A stretch of 64,000 nt of DNA. It comes from Myxococcus guangdongensis. GTDB lineage: Bacteria; Myxococcota; Myxococcia; Myxococcales; Myxococcaceae. Below the pieces are notes generated by a model. It saw only the letters and a program-made list of their open reading frames with translations, was not told the DNA's origin and searched no databases. The stretch spans positions 186,001 to 250,000 of the forward strand of contig NZ_JAJVKW010000011.1 of the NCBI RefSeq assembly GCF_024198255.1. The letters run 5' to 3'. The position numbers were made by a program, and so were the translations under genes. Below, piece after piece: positions 9,618 through 17,539 of this stretch. The stretch's first letter is position 1. Every line of letters begins with the position of its first letter.

Positions 9618-10517
9618 TCAGGCGGGGGCGCCCGCGGGCCTCGCGCGAGGGAGCTGCGCGTGGGGCTTCCACGGTCCGCTGGCGCCCAGGCAGTAGCGGC
9701 AGGTGGCCAGGGGCGTGTCCCGCTCCAGCAGGCCGAGCATGCGCTCCAGCAGGTCTGGGGCGTCCAGGCGCACGCCATCCACGTCACCGAGCGCGGGCAT
9801 CTGGGGGTACGTGGGTCCGAGCACCGTGGCCACGTGAGGTGGACGGGTGCACGAGTAGAAGCGGCCCTGGTGGACCAGGTGGCAGCGGACCTTGAGCCAG
9901 CAGCGCGCGTGGACCTCGCGGACCTCGGCGTCCGTCGCGAGGGGTGCGTCCGGGGTGATTTGCTGGAAGGCGTCGATGCGCTTCACGGTGAGGTGGACGC
10001 GGTGACGCTCGCAGCGCTCGGTGATGCGGGACAGGGACGCGTCCGTGAGCGGGGCCGAGGAGTAGACGGACAGGGTCATCCGGTCCAGGCGCTCGTAGAC
10101 GGCGTCCGGAGCGCTCTGGGCGAGCAGGCCGTTGGTGGTGACGGAGAGCTGCTCGGAGATGCCGGAGGCGCGCACGGCGTCGAGGACCCCGGCGAGGTCG
10201 GGATGGAGGAAGGGCTCGCCGCCGGTGAGCTTGAAGACGTTGGGTTTGAGCACCCGGGCGAGGCGGGTGAGGTCGGCGCCGAGGGTGGCCGGGTCCACCG
10301 CCCAGGCGGGCAGGTGCGGCGACATGGGGCAACACTGCACGCAGCGCAGGTTGCAGTGGGTGACGACGTGCGTCTCCAGGGACCAGGTGAGGATTCGGCC
10401 GTCGTGCAGCTCGTAACGCACGGAGGGGACTATAGCGGGGTTGCCGGCCAGGCCCGCGGCTTGCGACAGTCCCAGCGTGTCCGCGTCCCCCGGCGACCCG
10501 AGCGGCCCGCTCGCCAT
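9618..10517 (-). CDS. radical SAM protein with C-terminal Cys-rich region
   Basis: 299-residue radical SAM enzyme. The cluster motif CxxxCxxC is Cys55, Cys59 and Cys62 (with Cys63 adjacent) in THCNLRCVQCC; the SAM-binding GGEP follows in KLTGGEPFLH. The C-terminal third has further Cys (ARCWLKVRC, FYSC, CRYC), suggesting a SPASM- or twitch-like auxiliary cluster, typical of enzymes modifying peptides or sugars. The ATG at 10517 is preceded by GGAGG at 5-nt spacing; a shorter GTG at 10421 has no Shine-Dalgarno. It diverges from the asparagine-synthetase-like gene over 43 bp, so the four genes on either side probably form one pathway. Substrate unknown. Confidence 0.85.
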   Translation of the reverse strand: MASGPLGSPGDADTLGLSQAAGLAGNPAIVPSVRYELHDGRILTWSLETHVVTHCNLRCVQCCPMSPHLPAWAVDPATLGADLTRLARVLKPNVFKLTGGEPFLHPDLAGVLDAVRASGISEQLSVTTNGLLAQSAPDAVYERLDRMTLSVYSSAPLTDASLSRITERCERHRVHLTVKRIDAFQQITPDAPLATDAEVREVHARCWLKVRCHLVHQGRFYSCTRPPHVATVLGPTYPQMPALGDVDGVRLDAPDLLERMLGLLERDTPLATCRYCLGASGPWKPHAQLPRARPAGAPA

Positions 10518-10560
10518 CCTGCCCTCCTACCAGGCCACATCCGAGAGCACGGAGGAGTCC
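10518..10560. promoter_or_regulatory. 43-bp divergent control region
   Basis: Contains the Shine-Dalgarno of the radical SAM gene (GGAGG on the minus strand, 5 nt from ATG) and that of the asparagine-synthetase-like gene (GGAGG at 10551-10555, 5 nt from the GTG at 10561). Promoters for both directions must overlap this space or the coding ends, which would tie the two transcripts together. Confidence 0.5.
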
Positions 10561-12129
10561 GTGTGGAGGTTGCTCGCACGGCCGTGCGCGGACGCTGGGG
10601 AGCAGCCCGGTGACGCGCTCCGGGGGCCTGACTCCGAGACGGACACCCAAGATGCGCCTCGGCGCGATGAAGGAGGGCTGGAGCCCACTGCCGTCGCCGC
10701 GTTCCTGAACCACGCGCTCATGCCGCACCAGAGCCTGTTCGAGGCAGTCCGCCGCGCGGCTCCGCCGCTGCCACGCGTTCATCGGGTTCATCTCCGACAG
10801 GAGGACGATGCACAGGCGACAATGGGGGGGCCACCCCGGTTCACCACGCATCGCGAGGCCCAGCGGCAGAATGACGGACAGGCCCGCCTCGCCGCGCATT
10901 GCACGGCCCACCGACAGGAGGACGGACAGGCGCCTGCCGTTGCTCACGATGACGATGAGCTCGCCCGGACGCTCCTGTCGGCATGCTCCGACGCCGTCGC
11001 CGTGAGACTGCGTGAAGGGGCACGGGACGTCAGCCTGAGTGGCGGCGTGGACAGCGCGGTGCTGTGCATGCTCGCGGCCCGCCACGCGCCGGGGCGGATT
11101 CGAGCCTGGAGCATGGACGTCCACTTCGCCGATGAGACGGAGCGCCGCAACGCGCGCACGGTGGCCCGGCTCGCGGGTGTGGAGCATGTGGACGTGCCGA
11201 TCCCGGATGCCGTGCTGCCCGAGTTGTTCGAGCAAGCCGTCCTCGCCAACGAGAGTCCCATCCTCAACGCCCGAGCCATCGCGAGCTTCGCGTTCTACGC
11301 GGAGGCACGACGACACGGCGCCTCGGTGATGTTGAGCGGCGCCGGCGCGGACGAGGTGTTGATGGGCAATCCCGGCGCGCTCACGGCGGCCATGGCGCGC
11401 ATCGAGGAGGACCGCCGACTCGTTCAAACGGTGCTTCGCCCCTCTGTGGACAAGTTGCGGATGGGCCACTCGCGCCTGTCCGCGCCCGGTTCGGCTGGCG
11501 CAGAGGAGGACCGACGGCGCTCTCTCGACGCTGTGGACAACTTGCGGGCAAGCCCTCCCGCGCGCGTCGCGGAGGCCCTCACTGTGGACAACGTGGGGAC
11601 GGCCCCCTGGTCCTTCTCGGATACCTCCGCTTCCGAAGAGGTCTGTTACGCGGCCTGGGTCCTCCGTGAGCTGGTGCTACCTCCCGAGCTTCGCGGCGCA
11701 CGTGCGCACGGCATCACCGTGCACACACCCTATCTCGACACACGCTGCGCGGACGTGGCGCTCGCGCTCCCCGAGTCCTCGCTCCGGCGCGAGGGCGTGG
11801 GCAAGTGGCTCTTCCGTCACGCGGTCCGCGGGCTCGTCCCCGATGAGGTCCGCCTCGCGCGCAAGACGCCCCGCTACGGACACACCGCGCTCTCCAGCCC
11901 CGTGCGAGCCCGCTGGCTCGAGCTCTATCGTGAATGGCTGTCCCCCGCGCGAATGGAGCCCCTCGGGGTCATCCTCCCGCAAGCTCCACTCACGCTCCTG
12001 GAGCGCTACACCCGCCTGGCCCCCGATGCACCGGAGGCGAGCGTCGTGGACCGCCTGTTGATGCGCTTGTCCTCCCTCGCCATGCTCCACGCGCACGCCG
12101 TGCGACTCCGCTCATGTCCCGAATCCTGA
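10561..12129 (+). CDS. asparagine-synthetase-like ATP-pyrophosphatase lacking the glutaminase Cys domain
   Basis: 522 residues. The PP-loop SGGVDSAV (160-167) and the C-terminal TPYLDTRCADVAL and GVGKWLFRHAV motifs identify the synthetase domain of the AsnB / beta-lactam synthetase / lasso-cyclase superfamily, which adenylates a carboxylate for amide formation. Only the tail of the Ntn-amidotransferase domain remains (AFLNHALMPHQSLFEAVRR, about 48-66); the Cys2 nucleophile is absent, so it cannot hydrolyse glutamine itself. GTG at 10561 is chosen for its GGAGG; an upstream TTG at 10441 would overlap the divergent gene. Two blocks of in-frame repeats interrupt the protein (about 78-130 and 280-347). 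It overlaps the glycosyltransferase gene by 16 bases. Confidence 0.82.
   Translation: MWRLLARPCADAGEQPGDALRGPDSETDTQDAPRRDEGGLEPTAVAAFLNHALMPHQSLFEAVRRAAPPLPRVHRVHLRQEDDAQATMGGPPRFTTHREAQRQNDGQARLAAHCTAHRQEDGQAPAVAHDDDELARTLLSACSDAVAVRLREGARDVSLSGGVDSAVLCMLAARHAPGRIRAWSMDVHFADETERRNARTVARLAGVEHVDVPIPDAVLPELFEQAVLANESPILNARAIASFAFYAEARRHGASVMLSGAGADEVLMGNPGALTAAMARIEEDRRLVQTVLRPSVDKLRMGHSRLSAPGSAGAEEDRRRSLDAVDNLRASPPARVAEALTVDNVGTAPWSFSDTSASEEVCYAAWVLRELVLPPELRGARAHGITVHTPYLDTRCADVALALPESSLRREGVGKWLFRHAVRGLVPDEVRLARKTPRYGHTALSSPVRARWLELYREWLSPARMEPLGVILPQAPLTLLERYTRLAPDAPEASVVDRLLMRLSSLAMLHAHAVRLRSCPES
10795..10940 (+). repeat. in-frame imperfect repeats, ~48-bp period
   Basis: Units begin near 10795, 10864 and 10912 and encode RQEDDAQA, RQNDGQA and RQEDGQA; the last two are roughly 75-80% identical over 48 bp. 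The period is a multiple of three, so the frame is kept. They fall in the linker just before the synthetase domain. Confidence 0.6.
11404..11598 (+). repeat. in-frame reiterated segment in the synthetase domain
   Basis: GTGGACAA followed by a TTGCGG-like end occurs at 11446, 11533 and 11584, giving SVDKLR, AVDNLR and TVDNVG. The first two are each preceded by GAGGAGGACCG (EEDRR). This looks like an old internal duplication that lengthened a loop. Confidence 0.5.
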
Positions 12130-13307
12130 TCGCCACCTCCCCCGAGAAGGGCCACATCAACCCGATGATGGGCATCGCGCAGTGGCTGCGCCGCCTGGGA
12201 CACACCGTGGGTTGGCTCTGCATTCCCGAGCCATCACCCCAGCTCTCGACGCTCGGCGTGGAGGTGCTCCACCTTCCCACCGCCGCGCACGAAGCTCCTG
12301 GCATCGAGACCGGAGGCGAGGCCCTGGCGCGACTGGTGCGTGACGAAGTCGCGCTCGGGAAGTGGATTCGCGGACTGCTGCTGGACGCGGTGCCCGCGCT
12401 GCTCGAGCCCGTGAGCGAGGTCGTCCGAGCCTTCCGTCCGGACGTCATGGCCCTGGATGGGATGCAGTACGCGGCGGTGCTCGCCGCGCATCGCGAAGGC
12501 ATTCCCTGGGCCGGCGTGTCCTCCGCGCTCTCCCTGCTCGAACCGATGGAGGACTACGGCCTGCGCCGAAACGTGCGTGCCCTCGCGTCCGAGCGCGCCG
12601 CACTCTTCGCCCAGCACGGCTTCGACGCGCGCTTCCGCAACTGCGAGTGTCTCTCCCCGCGCCTCAACATCATCTTCGCCACCGAGGACTTCCTGGGGCC
12701 CGACGCGGGCCTCCCACCGTCCACGCAGCTCGTCGGCCCCTCGATTCCACCCGAGCCTCGAGGCGACGAGGTGGACTTCCCCTGGGAGCGGCTGGGCGCC
12801 AGGCCCGTGGTGTACGTGTCCTTCGGCAGCCAGATTTCGTGGCAGCCCACGTTGTTCCGCACCATCGCCGAGGCCGCCGCGCCCCTCGGTGTCACCCTGG
12901 TCCTCAGCGCCGGAGAGCTGGCCGACACGGACTTCTCGCGCGCGCTGCCCGGTGACGTGGTGGCGGTGCCCTATACGCCTCAACGTCAGCTCCTCCCACG
13001 AGCCTCCGCCTTCATCTCGCACGGCGGCGCCAACTCCGTGATGGAAGCGCTCACCGCGGGCGTCCCCCTGTTGCTGCTGCCTGTCTGCAATGACCAGCCC
13101 ATCCAGGCCCACTTCCTCCAGAAGTCCGGCGCGGGACTCGCGCTGTCGCCCGACACCTTGAGCGTCGAGGGCTGTCGCGCCGCGCTCCGTCAGCTCCTCG
13201 ATGCGAGTACACCCCTGCGCGCGAAGGTGTCCGTCATCGCCAAGGCCTACCAGGCGCGCGACGGCGCGAAGGAAGCCGCCGAGCGCATCGCCGCCCTCGT
13301 CGCATGA
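12114..13307 (+). CDS. UGT-type (GT1) glycosyltransferase
   Basis: 397-residue GT-B fold enzyme that should transfer a sugar from an NDP donor to a small-molecule acceptor. The N-terminal acceptor domain begins with ILIATSPEKGHINPMM, where His14 occupies the catalytic-base position. The C-terminal domain has YVSFGSQ and the GT1 signature SHGGANSVMEAL followed by GVPLLLLPVCNDQPIQA. The ATG lies 16 bases inside the upstream gene and the stop overlaps the next start (ATGA), so three genes are coupled. The macrolide-glycosyltransferase type suggests a secondary-metabolite acceptor. No signal peptide. Confidence 0.9.
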   Translation: MSRILIATSPEKGHINPMMGIAQWLRRLGHTVGWLCIPEPSPQLSTLGVEVLHLPTAAHEAPGIETGGEALARLVRDEVALGKWIRGLLLDAVPALLEPVSEVVRAFRPDVMALDGMQYAAVLAAHREGIPWAGVSSALSLLEPMEDYGLRRNVRALASERAALFAQHGFDARFRNCECLSPRLNIIFATEDFLGPDAGLPPSTQLVGPSIPPEPRGDEVDFPWERLGARPVVYVSFGSQISWQPTLFRTIAEAAAPLGVTLVLSAGELADTDFSRALPGDVVAVPYTPQRQLLPRASAFISHGGANSVMEALTAGVPLLLLPVCNDQPIQAHFLQKSGAGLALSPDTLSVEGCRAALRQLLDASTPLRAKVSVIAKAYQARDGAKEAAERIAALVA

Positions 13308-14161
13308 GCGCACCGAAGCAAGGCTGGCGCCCACGCCGATATCACGCCCCCGACGTGAAACCGCTGGAGGTGTGGAACCTCCCGGTGCTCGGCCACGAGC
13401 TGTGGGAGCTGCTCAGCACGCCACGCGTCGAAGCGGACCGAAACGCCGGAGTCCCCGAGCACGAGCTCGCGACACGCTTGATGCCCGCGCTCGCGAGCGC
13501 ACTCGAATCCCTGGTCCATCAGCACGCGGTGGACGCGGTGTGGCTCAGTGGCGGACTCGCGTGCATCGATGGTTTCGAGCAGGCGCTCACCACGGCCACG
13601 ACGAAGCTCGGTCGTCCCGTGGTCCTCGCCGATTCCCCGCGCTTCGCGCCCGTGCATGCGGGCCTCGGGTTGCTGAAGTCCTCAGTCGCCGCACGCGAAG
13701 CGCTGTGCCTCGACGTGGGCCAGACGAGCCTCAAGTGCGCGAGCCGCGAGGCCCTCCAGGTCTTCGAGCGGGACATTACGGCGCTGCCTCGACTCTTCAT
13801 CGGCATGCCTCGCCCCGAAGATGGACACCACATCATCGCGGCGGTGCGCTTCCTCGCGGGAGCACTGCGAGCCCTGGCCCAAGACGCCTCGGTCGACGCA
13901 CTGTGCCTCGCGCTCCCGTGTCCTCTCGATGAGGCACTCGTTCCTGGCGGCTGCACCTACGGCTGGGAGGGACACACGACGCTCGTGGCCGACATCCTGG
14001 CCGAGGCGCGACTGCCAGGAAGCGGAGCGGTGCTCGTGCTCAACGACGCGGAGCTCGCAGCCGAGGCCGCGCGCGGCGCCCCCCGTCTCGCGAGTCATCG
14101 TCGCATCCTGTGCCTCACCCTCGGCTTCGGTCCGGGAGGCGCGCTGCTCCTGCGCGACTGA
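13304..14161 (+). CDS. ROK-like kinase (ASKHA fold), apparently circularly permuted
   Basis: 285 residues. Residues 132-285 match the N-terminal lobe of ROK sugar kinases in order: phosphate-1 motif LDVGQTSLK (136-144), a GxxLP-like strand (LCLALPCPLD), TYGWEGH, the catalytic-Asp segment LNDAELAAEAA (Asp248) and LTLGFGPGGALLL (271-283), where the protein ends. Residues 55-125 resemble the ROK C-terminal lobe: a helix, then DAVWLSGGLA (77-86, adenosine-binding strand) and HAGLGLL. So the two lobes are in reversed order. The ROK zinc motif CxCG is absent. The start is coupled to the glycosyltransferase by ATGA. A sugar or metabolite kinase role is inferred. Confidence 0.65.
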   Translation: MSAPKQGWRPRRYHAPDVKPLEVWNLPVLGHELWELLSTPRVEADRNAGVPEHELATRLMPALASALESLVHQHAVDAVWLSGGLACIDGFEQALTTATTKLGRPVVLADSPRFAPVHAGLGLLKSSVAAREALCLDVGQTSLKCASREALQVFERDITALPRLFIGMPRPEDGHHIIAAVRFLAGALRALAQDASVDALCLALPCPLDEALVPGGCTYGWEGHTTLVADILAEARLPGSGAVLVLNDAELAAEAARGAPRLASHRRILCLTLGFGPGGALLLRD

Positions 14162-14196
14162 CACATCACAACTGCTCCACGGCCCCCTGGAACGAC

Positions 14197-14243
14197 CCGT
14201 CCCTCACGAACGGTCCGTAGTCATCATGATACCGTCCCTCACG
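14197..14243. repeat. 12-bp direct repeat, 35-bp spacing
   Basis: CCGTCCCTCACG occurs at 14197 and 14232, flanking the small palindrome ATCATGAT. It lies in the 177-bp gap before the lipoprotein gene and could be a pair of regulator-binding sites. Confidence 0.35.
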
Positions 14244-14338
14244 CCGTGTTCTCCGAGCACGCCGCATGAGTCCCCGAGCAGACGTCGGCGCTGCCCTTCC
14301 CCGGTCTTCGCCATCCATCCCGCCGCCTGCTCCCAGAC

Positions 14339-15766
14339 ATGAACCTCCCCTCCCCGCTCCGAGTCCTCGCGCTGACGGTCCTCGTCACCGCCTGCGCCAC
14401 GTCGCCCAAGCCCCTCCCCGCGCCCAAGCCGAGCGAGCCTCGCTACGTCGTCGGCTTCCTCTCCCTGCGCCCCGCCACCCCCGAGGCGGCCGAGGAGGCC
14501 CGAGCCCAGGAAGCACGCCTCCTCGCCGCGCTGACCGAGCTGGCCCGGAACACCCCCATCGACGTGGTCCGCCCCACCGTGACGGTGCCAGCCTCGCTCG
14601 AACAGGCACCCGCGCTCGCCCGTGAGGCGAAGGTGAACATGCTGCTCTGGGGTGACGCCACGGTGGACGCGGGCAAGCTCACGGTGAAGCTGAGCGCCTT
14701 CGAGACGCTGCTTTCCCTGCCCTCGTCGTTCTGGCCCATGGAGTACGCCGCCGGCGACGCGAAGCGACCCGAGGCCCTGTCACTGGACGCCCTGCGTCTC
14801 TCGCAGGCGGTGCTCCAGGAGACGCTGCTGCCGATGATGATGCTCGACCAGCCGACGAACACGCGCGCGGTGCTGGACGTGCTCGTGGTGAAGCACCCCA
14901 AGGACTGGGTCGACTGGAACATGGACATCATCCAGCGACGCTGGGGCATGCTGGGCCGGCTCCTGCGTGACGGCGCGCTGACGGAGAAGGGGTACCGGGC
15001 CGCGCTCGACGACGTCCTCGCCTGGCGCAAGGACCACGCGGCCACGCCGAGCTCGGACATCAAGGAAGCCTTCTACAGCGTCGGGCTCGCCCGGGGACTG
15101 TTGTTGCAAGGCAAGCCCCAGGCCGTGGTGGACCTGCTCTCGCCCATCGTCGAGCGCATGCCGAAAGACCTCGAGTCCCGCCTGCTCCTCGGCCGCGCCC
15201 AGCTCGCCCTGGGCCGCACGGAGGACACGGCGAACACCCTGGAGCCGCTCGCGCGCGAGGGCACGTCCGTTGGCGCCACCCGCATCTATGTGGCAGCGGT
15301 GACTGCATTGCCCGCTGGAACGTCCCGCGCGAACATGGCGCTCGACACGCTGGTGGAGAAGAACCCGGAGGACGCCATGGCGCATCTGCTCCGTCACCTC
15401 ACGGCTCCGGGCACTCGGGATGCCTCCGCGCTGAAGTCCTTCACCGCCACTCATCCCGGCGAGGACTGGCCGCTCCCCCTGGCGCGCTACCTCACGGGCG
15501 AGGCCCCGACCTTCGGACCCGACCCGGACGAAGGGGACCCGACAGACCACGGCGTACGCCTGCGCCGCATCCAGCTCCACTCCTACCTGGGCGAGGCCGC
15601 GCTCGCGGGTCGACTCCCAGGCAAGGCAGGTGTCGTCGACCCCAAGGTGGCCCGACAGCACTTCGAGGCCGCCCTGGCCACGCACGCCTTCCACCATCCC
15701 ACCTACGACGTGGCGGACTTCCAGCTCGAGCAGCTCGCTCGGACACCGCCGACCGAGGGGCCCTGA
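14339..15766 (+). CDS. lipoprotein with TPR-like helical repeats
   Basis: 475 residues. The N-terminus is a lipoprotein signal (hydrophobic stretch, lipobox VTAC with Cys20), so the protein should be anchored to the inner or outer membrane. The first domain (about 35-160) has alternating strands and helices (VVGFLSLRP, VNMLLWGDATV) resembling nucleotide- or ligand-binding lipoproteins of TolB N-domain type. From about 240 to 330 Ala/Leu helices of TPR character appear (GLLLQGKPQAVVDLL, LLLGRAQLALGRTEDT). No clear Shine-Dalgarno. Function unknown. Confidence 0.75.
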   Translation: MNLPSPLRVLALTVLVTACATSPKPLPAPKPSEPRYVVGFLSLRPATPEAAEEARAQEARLLAALTELARNTPIDVVRPTVTVPASLEQAPALAREAKVNMLLWGDATVDAGKLTVKLSAFETLLSLPSSFWPMEYAAGDAKRPEALSLDALRLSQAVLQETLLPMMMLDQPTNTRAVLDVLVVKHPKDWVDWNMDIIQRRWGMLGRLLRDGALTEKGYRAALDDVLAWRKDHAATPSSDIKEAFYSVGLARGLLLQGKPQAVVDLLSPIVERMPKDLESRLLLGRAQLALGRTEDTANTLEPLAREGTSVGATRIYVAAVTALPAGTSRANMALDTLVEKNPEDAMAHLLRHLTAPGTRDASALKSFTATHPGEDWPLPLARYLTGEAPTFGPDPDEGDPTDHGVRLRRIQLHSYLGEAALAGRLPGKAGVVDPKVARQHFEAALATHAFHHPTYDVADFQLEQLARTPPTEGP

Positions 15767-15831
15767 GCGCCGTTGCGCAAGAAGCACGACTCCGGGGTGA
15801 TGCCGTGATGTGGGCTGCGAAGGGAGCACGG

Positions 15832-16494
15832 ATGCGGCTGGGACGAATGGCGACGCTCCTCGGGCTGCTCTGTGCCTGTGGCACGGGCCTGCAGAGCTCG
15901 CCTCAGGACGCGGGAGAGGCTCCCCAGGAGGAGACCCTCCCGCCCGTCACCCTGGAGGAAATCACGGTGACGAACCACGAGAACGGCGCCCTCACCGTTC
16001 GCGTGCGTGGCGAGAACTTCAGCGAGGGCAGCCTCATCGTGATGACGCGTCGGACGCTCGCCACCCAGGTGGTGAGCAGCACCGAGCTGCGGGCGACCAT
16101 CCCTCCCGCCTTCCTCGAAGAACGCGAGCACCTCTACCTCGAGGCGCTGACCACCTCGGCCCAATACCCGCATGGCGCCAGGTCCCCGCGCCTCGGGTTC
16201 AACCTCCCCGCGCCCGAGCTGACCTCCGTGGAGCCCGCCAGCGTCCGGATGGGCTCGCCCGACCCCACCACCGTCTTCCTCTACGGAAAGAACTTCGTGA
16301 AGAACAGCACGGTCACCTTTCGTGGGGTGCTGTACCCGTTCCATGTCGTCAGCCCCACCAGCGGCGTGGTGAACCTGCCCGCCAGGCTCACCCTCGGCGA
16401 CGACGAGTTCGAGCCCATCCGCGTCAGTGTCCCCGCTCCGATATCCGCGGACACCAACTCGGGCCTGCTGAGAGTGTCGGTCCCCTTCCCGTGA
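15832..16494 (+). CDS. IPT/TIG-domain lipoprotein
   Basis: 220 residues. Start chosen at the ATG preceded by AGGGAG at 5-nt spacing; GTG 15805 and ATG 15808 are less likely. The signal peptide ends in LLCAC, so Cys is the likely lipidated residue. After a Pro/Glu-rich linker come two immunoglobulin-like segments with the IPT/TIG pattern (VTNHENGALTVRVRGENFSEGS, then ELTSVEPASVRMGS with VFLYGKNFVKNSTVTF). Such domains occur in surface adhesins. Probably cell-envelope; role unknown. Confidence 0.7.
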   Translation: MRLGRMATLLGLLCACGTGLQSSPQDAGEAPQEETLPPVTLEEITVTNHENGALTVRVRGENFSEGSLIVMTRRTLATQVVSSTELRATIPPAFLEEREHLYLEALTTSAQYPHGARSPRLGFNLPAPELTSVEPASVRMGSPDPTTVFLYGKNFVKNSTVTFRGVLYPFHVVSPTSGVVNLPARLTLGDDEFEPIRVSVPAPISADTNSGLLRVSVPFP

Positions 16495-16626
16495 GGTGAA
16501 GGAGCGGCGACGGACTCCTCCGGAAGGAGGGGGGACCTGGCCGAATGGGCAGGTCACCGTCCTGCCCGGTCCGCCGATGTGGCGCGCCTTCGAGGCTTTT
16601 ACCTTCCGCCTCGAAAGGAACACGCC

Positions 16627-17523
16627 ATGTCCACCGACCTCTCCTCCCTCTCCCAATCCCTCGCCTCCGTGGTGGAGCGCACCGCGCCGAGCGTCGTCCG
16701 CGTGGACGCCCGCCGTCGTCGCAGCGCCACCGGCATCGTCTGGAGCGCCGACGGGCTCATCCTCACCACCAGCCAGGTCGCCGAGCACGACAGCCACCTC
16801 CAGGTCAGCCTGGCCGACGGGCGCACCCTCCCCGCCGAGCTCATCGGTCGGGACGGCAGCACCGACATCGCGCTGCTGAAGGTCGACGCGACGGGACTCA
16901 CACCGCTCCCCCCCGCGCCGCTGGACGGCGTGAAGGTGGGGCACCTCGTCGTCACCGTCGCGCGACCTGGGCGCACGGCGCGGGCCACGCTCGGCATGGT
17001 GAGCGCGCACGGCGAGGGCTGGCGCACGCACGCCGGGGGTCGCGTGGACCGCTATCTCGAGACGGACGCGGACCTGCCGCCCGGCTTCTCCGGTGGCGCG
17101 CTGGTGGATGCGGCGGGGCAGCTCGTCGGCGTGCTCTCCGCGGCCTTCTCGCGCACCGCGGCGGTGGTCATCCCGCACGACACGCTGACGCGGGTGACGT
17201 CGTCGCTGCGAGAGGACGGCGGCATCCGCAGGGGTTACCTGGGCGTGGGCGCGTATCCCGTGAAGCTGCCGCAGCACCAGTGGGCGGCGGCCGGGACGGA
17301 GGCGGGGCTCATCTTCCTCTCCGTCGACCCGGAGGGTCCCGCGCAGAAGGCCGGGCTGCTGATTGGCGACGTGCTGGTGAGCCTGGACGGACAGGCGCTC
17401 CACCGCGTGGAGGACCTGCTCGGCTACCTGGGCGACGCGAAGTCGGGCACCTCCATCCAGGCGCGCGTGCTCCGCGCCGGAGAGATGAAGGAAGTGCCCA
17501 TGACGCTGGGCCGGCGCTCCTGA
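16627..17523 (+). CDS. HtrA/Deg-like protein lacking the catalytic His (pseudoprotease)
   Basis: 298 residues with a trypsin-like domain and one PDZ domain (about 215-295, GLIFLSVDPEGPAQKAGLLIGDVLVSLDG). Aligned to the next gene, catalytic Asp (Asp80 in GSTDIALLKV) and Ser (Ser155 in PGFSGGAL) are kept, but the His of TNxHV is Gln50 (LTTSQVAEHD). It should therefore be proteolytically dead or altered. No signal peptide, so cytoplasmic unless exported otherwise. ATG chosen; an upstream in-frame start at 16579 adds 16 residues. It is 16 bp before a canonical paralogue, suggesting an operon and a regulatory heteromer. Confidence 0.85.
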   Translation: MSTDLSSLSQSLASVVERTAPSVVRVDARRRRSATGIVWSADGLILTTSQVAEHDSHLQVSLADGRTLPAELIGRDGSTDIALLKVDATGLTPLPPAPLDGVKVGHLVVTVARPGRTARATLGMVSAHGEGWRTHAGGRVDRYLETDADLPPGFSGGALVDAAGQLVGVLSAAFSRTAAVVIPHDTLTRVTSSLREDGGIRRGYLGVGAYPVKLPQHQWAAAGTEAGLIFLSVDPEGPAQKAGLLIGDVLVSLDGQALHRVEDLLGYLGDAKSGTSIQARVLRAGEMKEVPMTLGRRS

Positions 17524-17539
17524 GGAAGGGACACGCACG

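Noticed and set aside
10405-10435. TATAGT -10 seven bases before GTG 10421, suggesting a leaderless radical SAM transcript
   Set aside because: ATG 10517 has a strong GGAGG at ideal spacing; the -35 region for the inner site is poor.
9784-11469. 561-codon minus-strand frame with repeats of LSVxLxxGxAMRGE
   Set aside because: Overlaps two well-supported genes; the apparent peptide repeats only mirror the in-frame DNA repeats of the AsnB-like gene.
14226-14342. 38-codon ORF ending in an ATGA overlap with the TPR lipoprotein; considered as leader peptide or precursor for the nearby cluster
   Set aside because: No Shine-Dalgarno, Pro/Arg/Ser-rich composition and no leader-core pattern.
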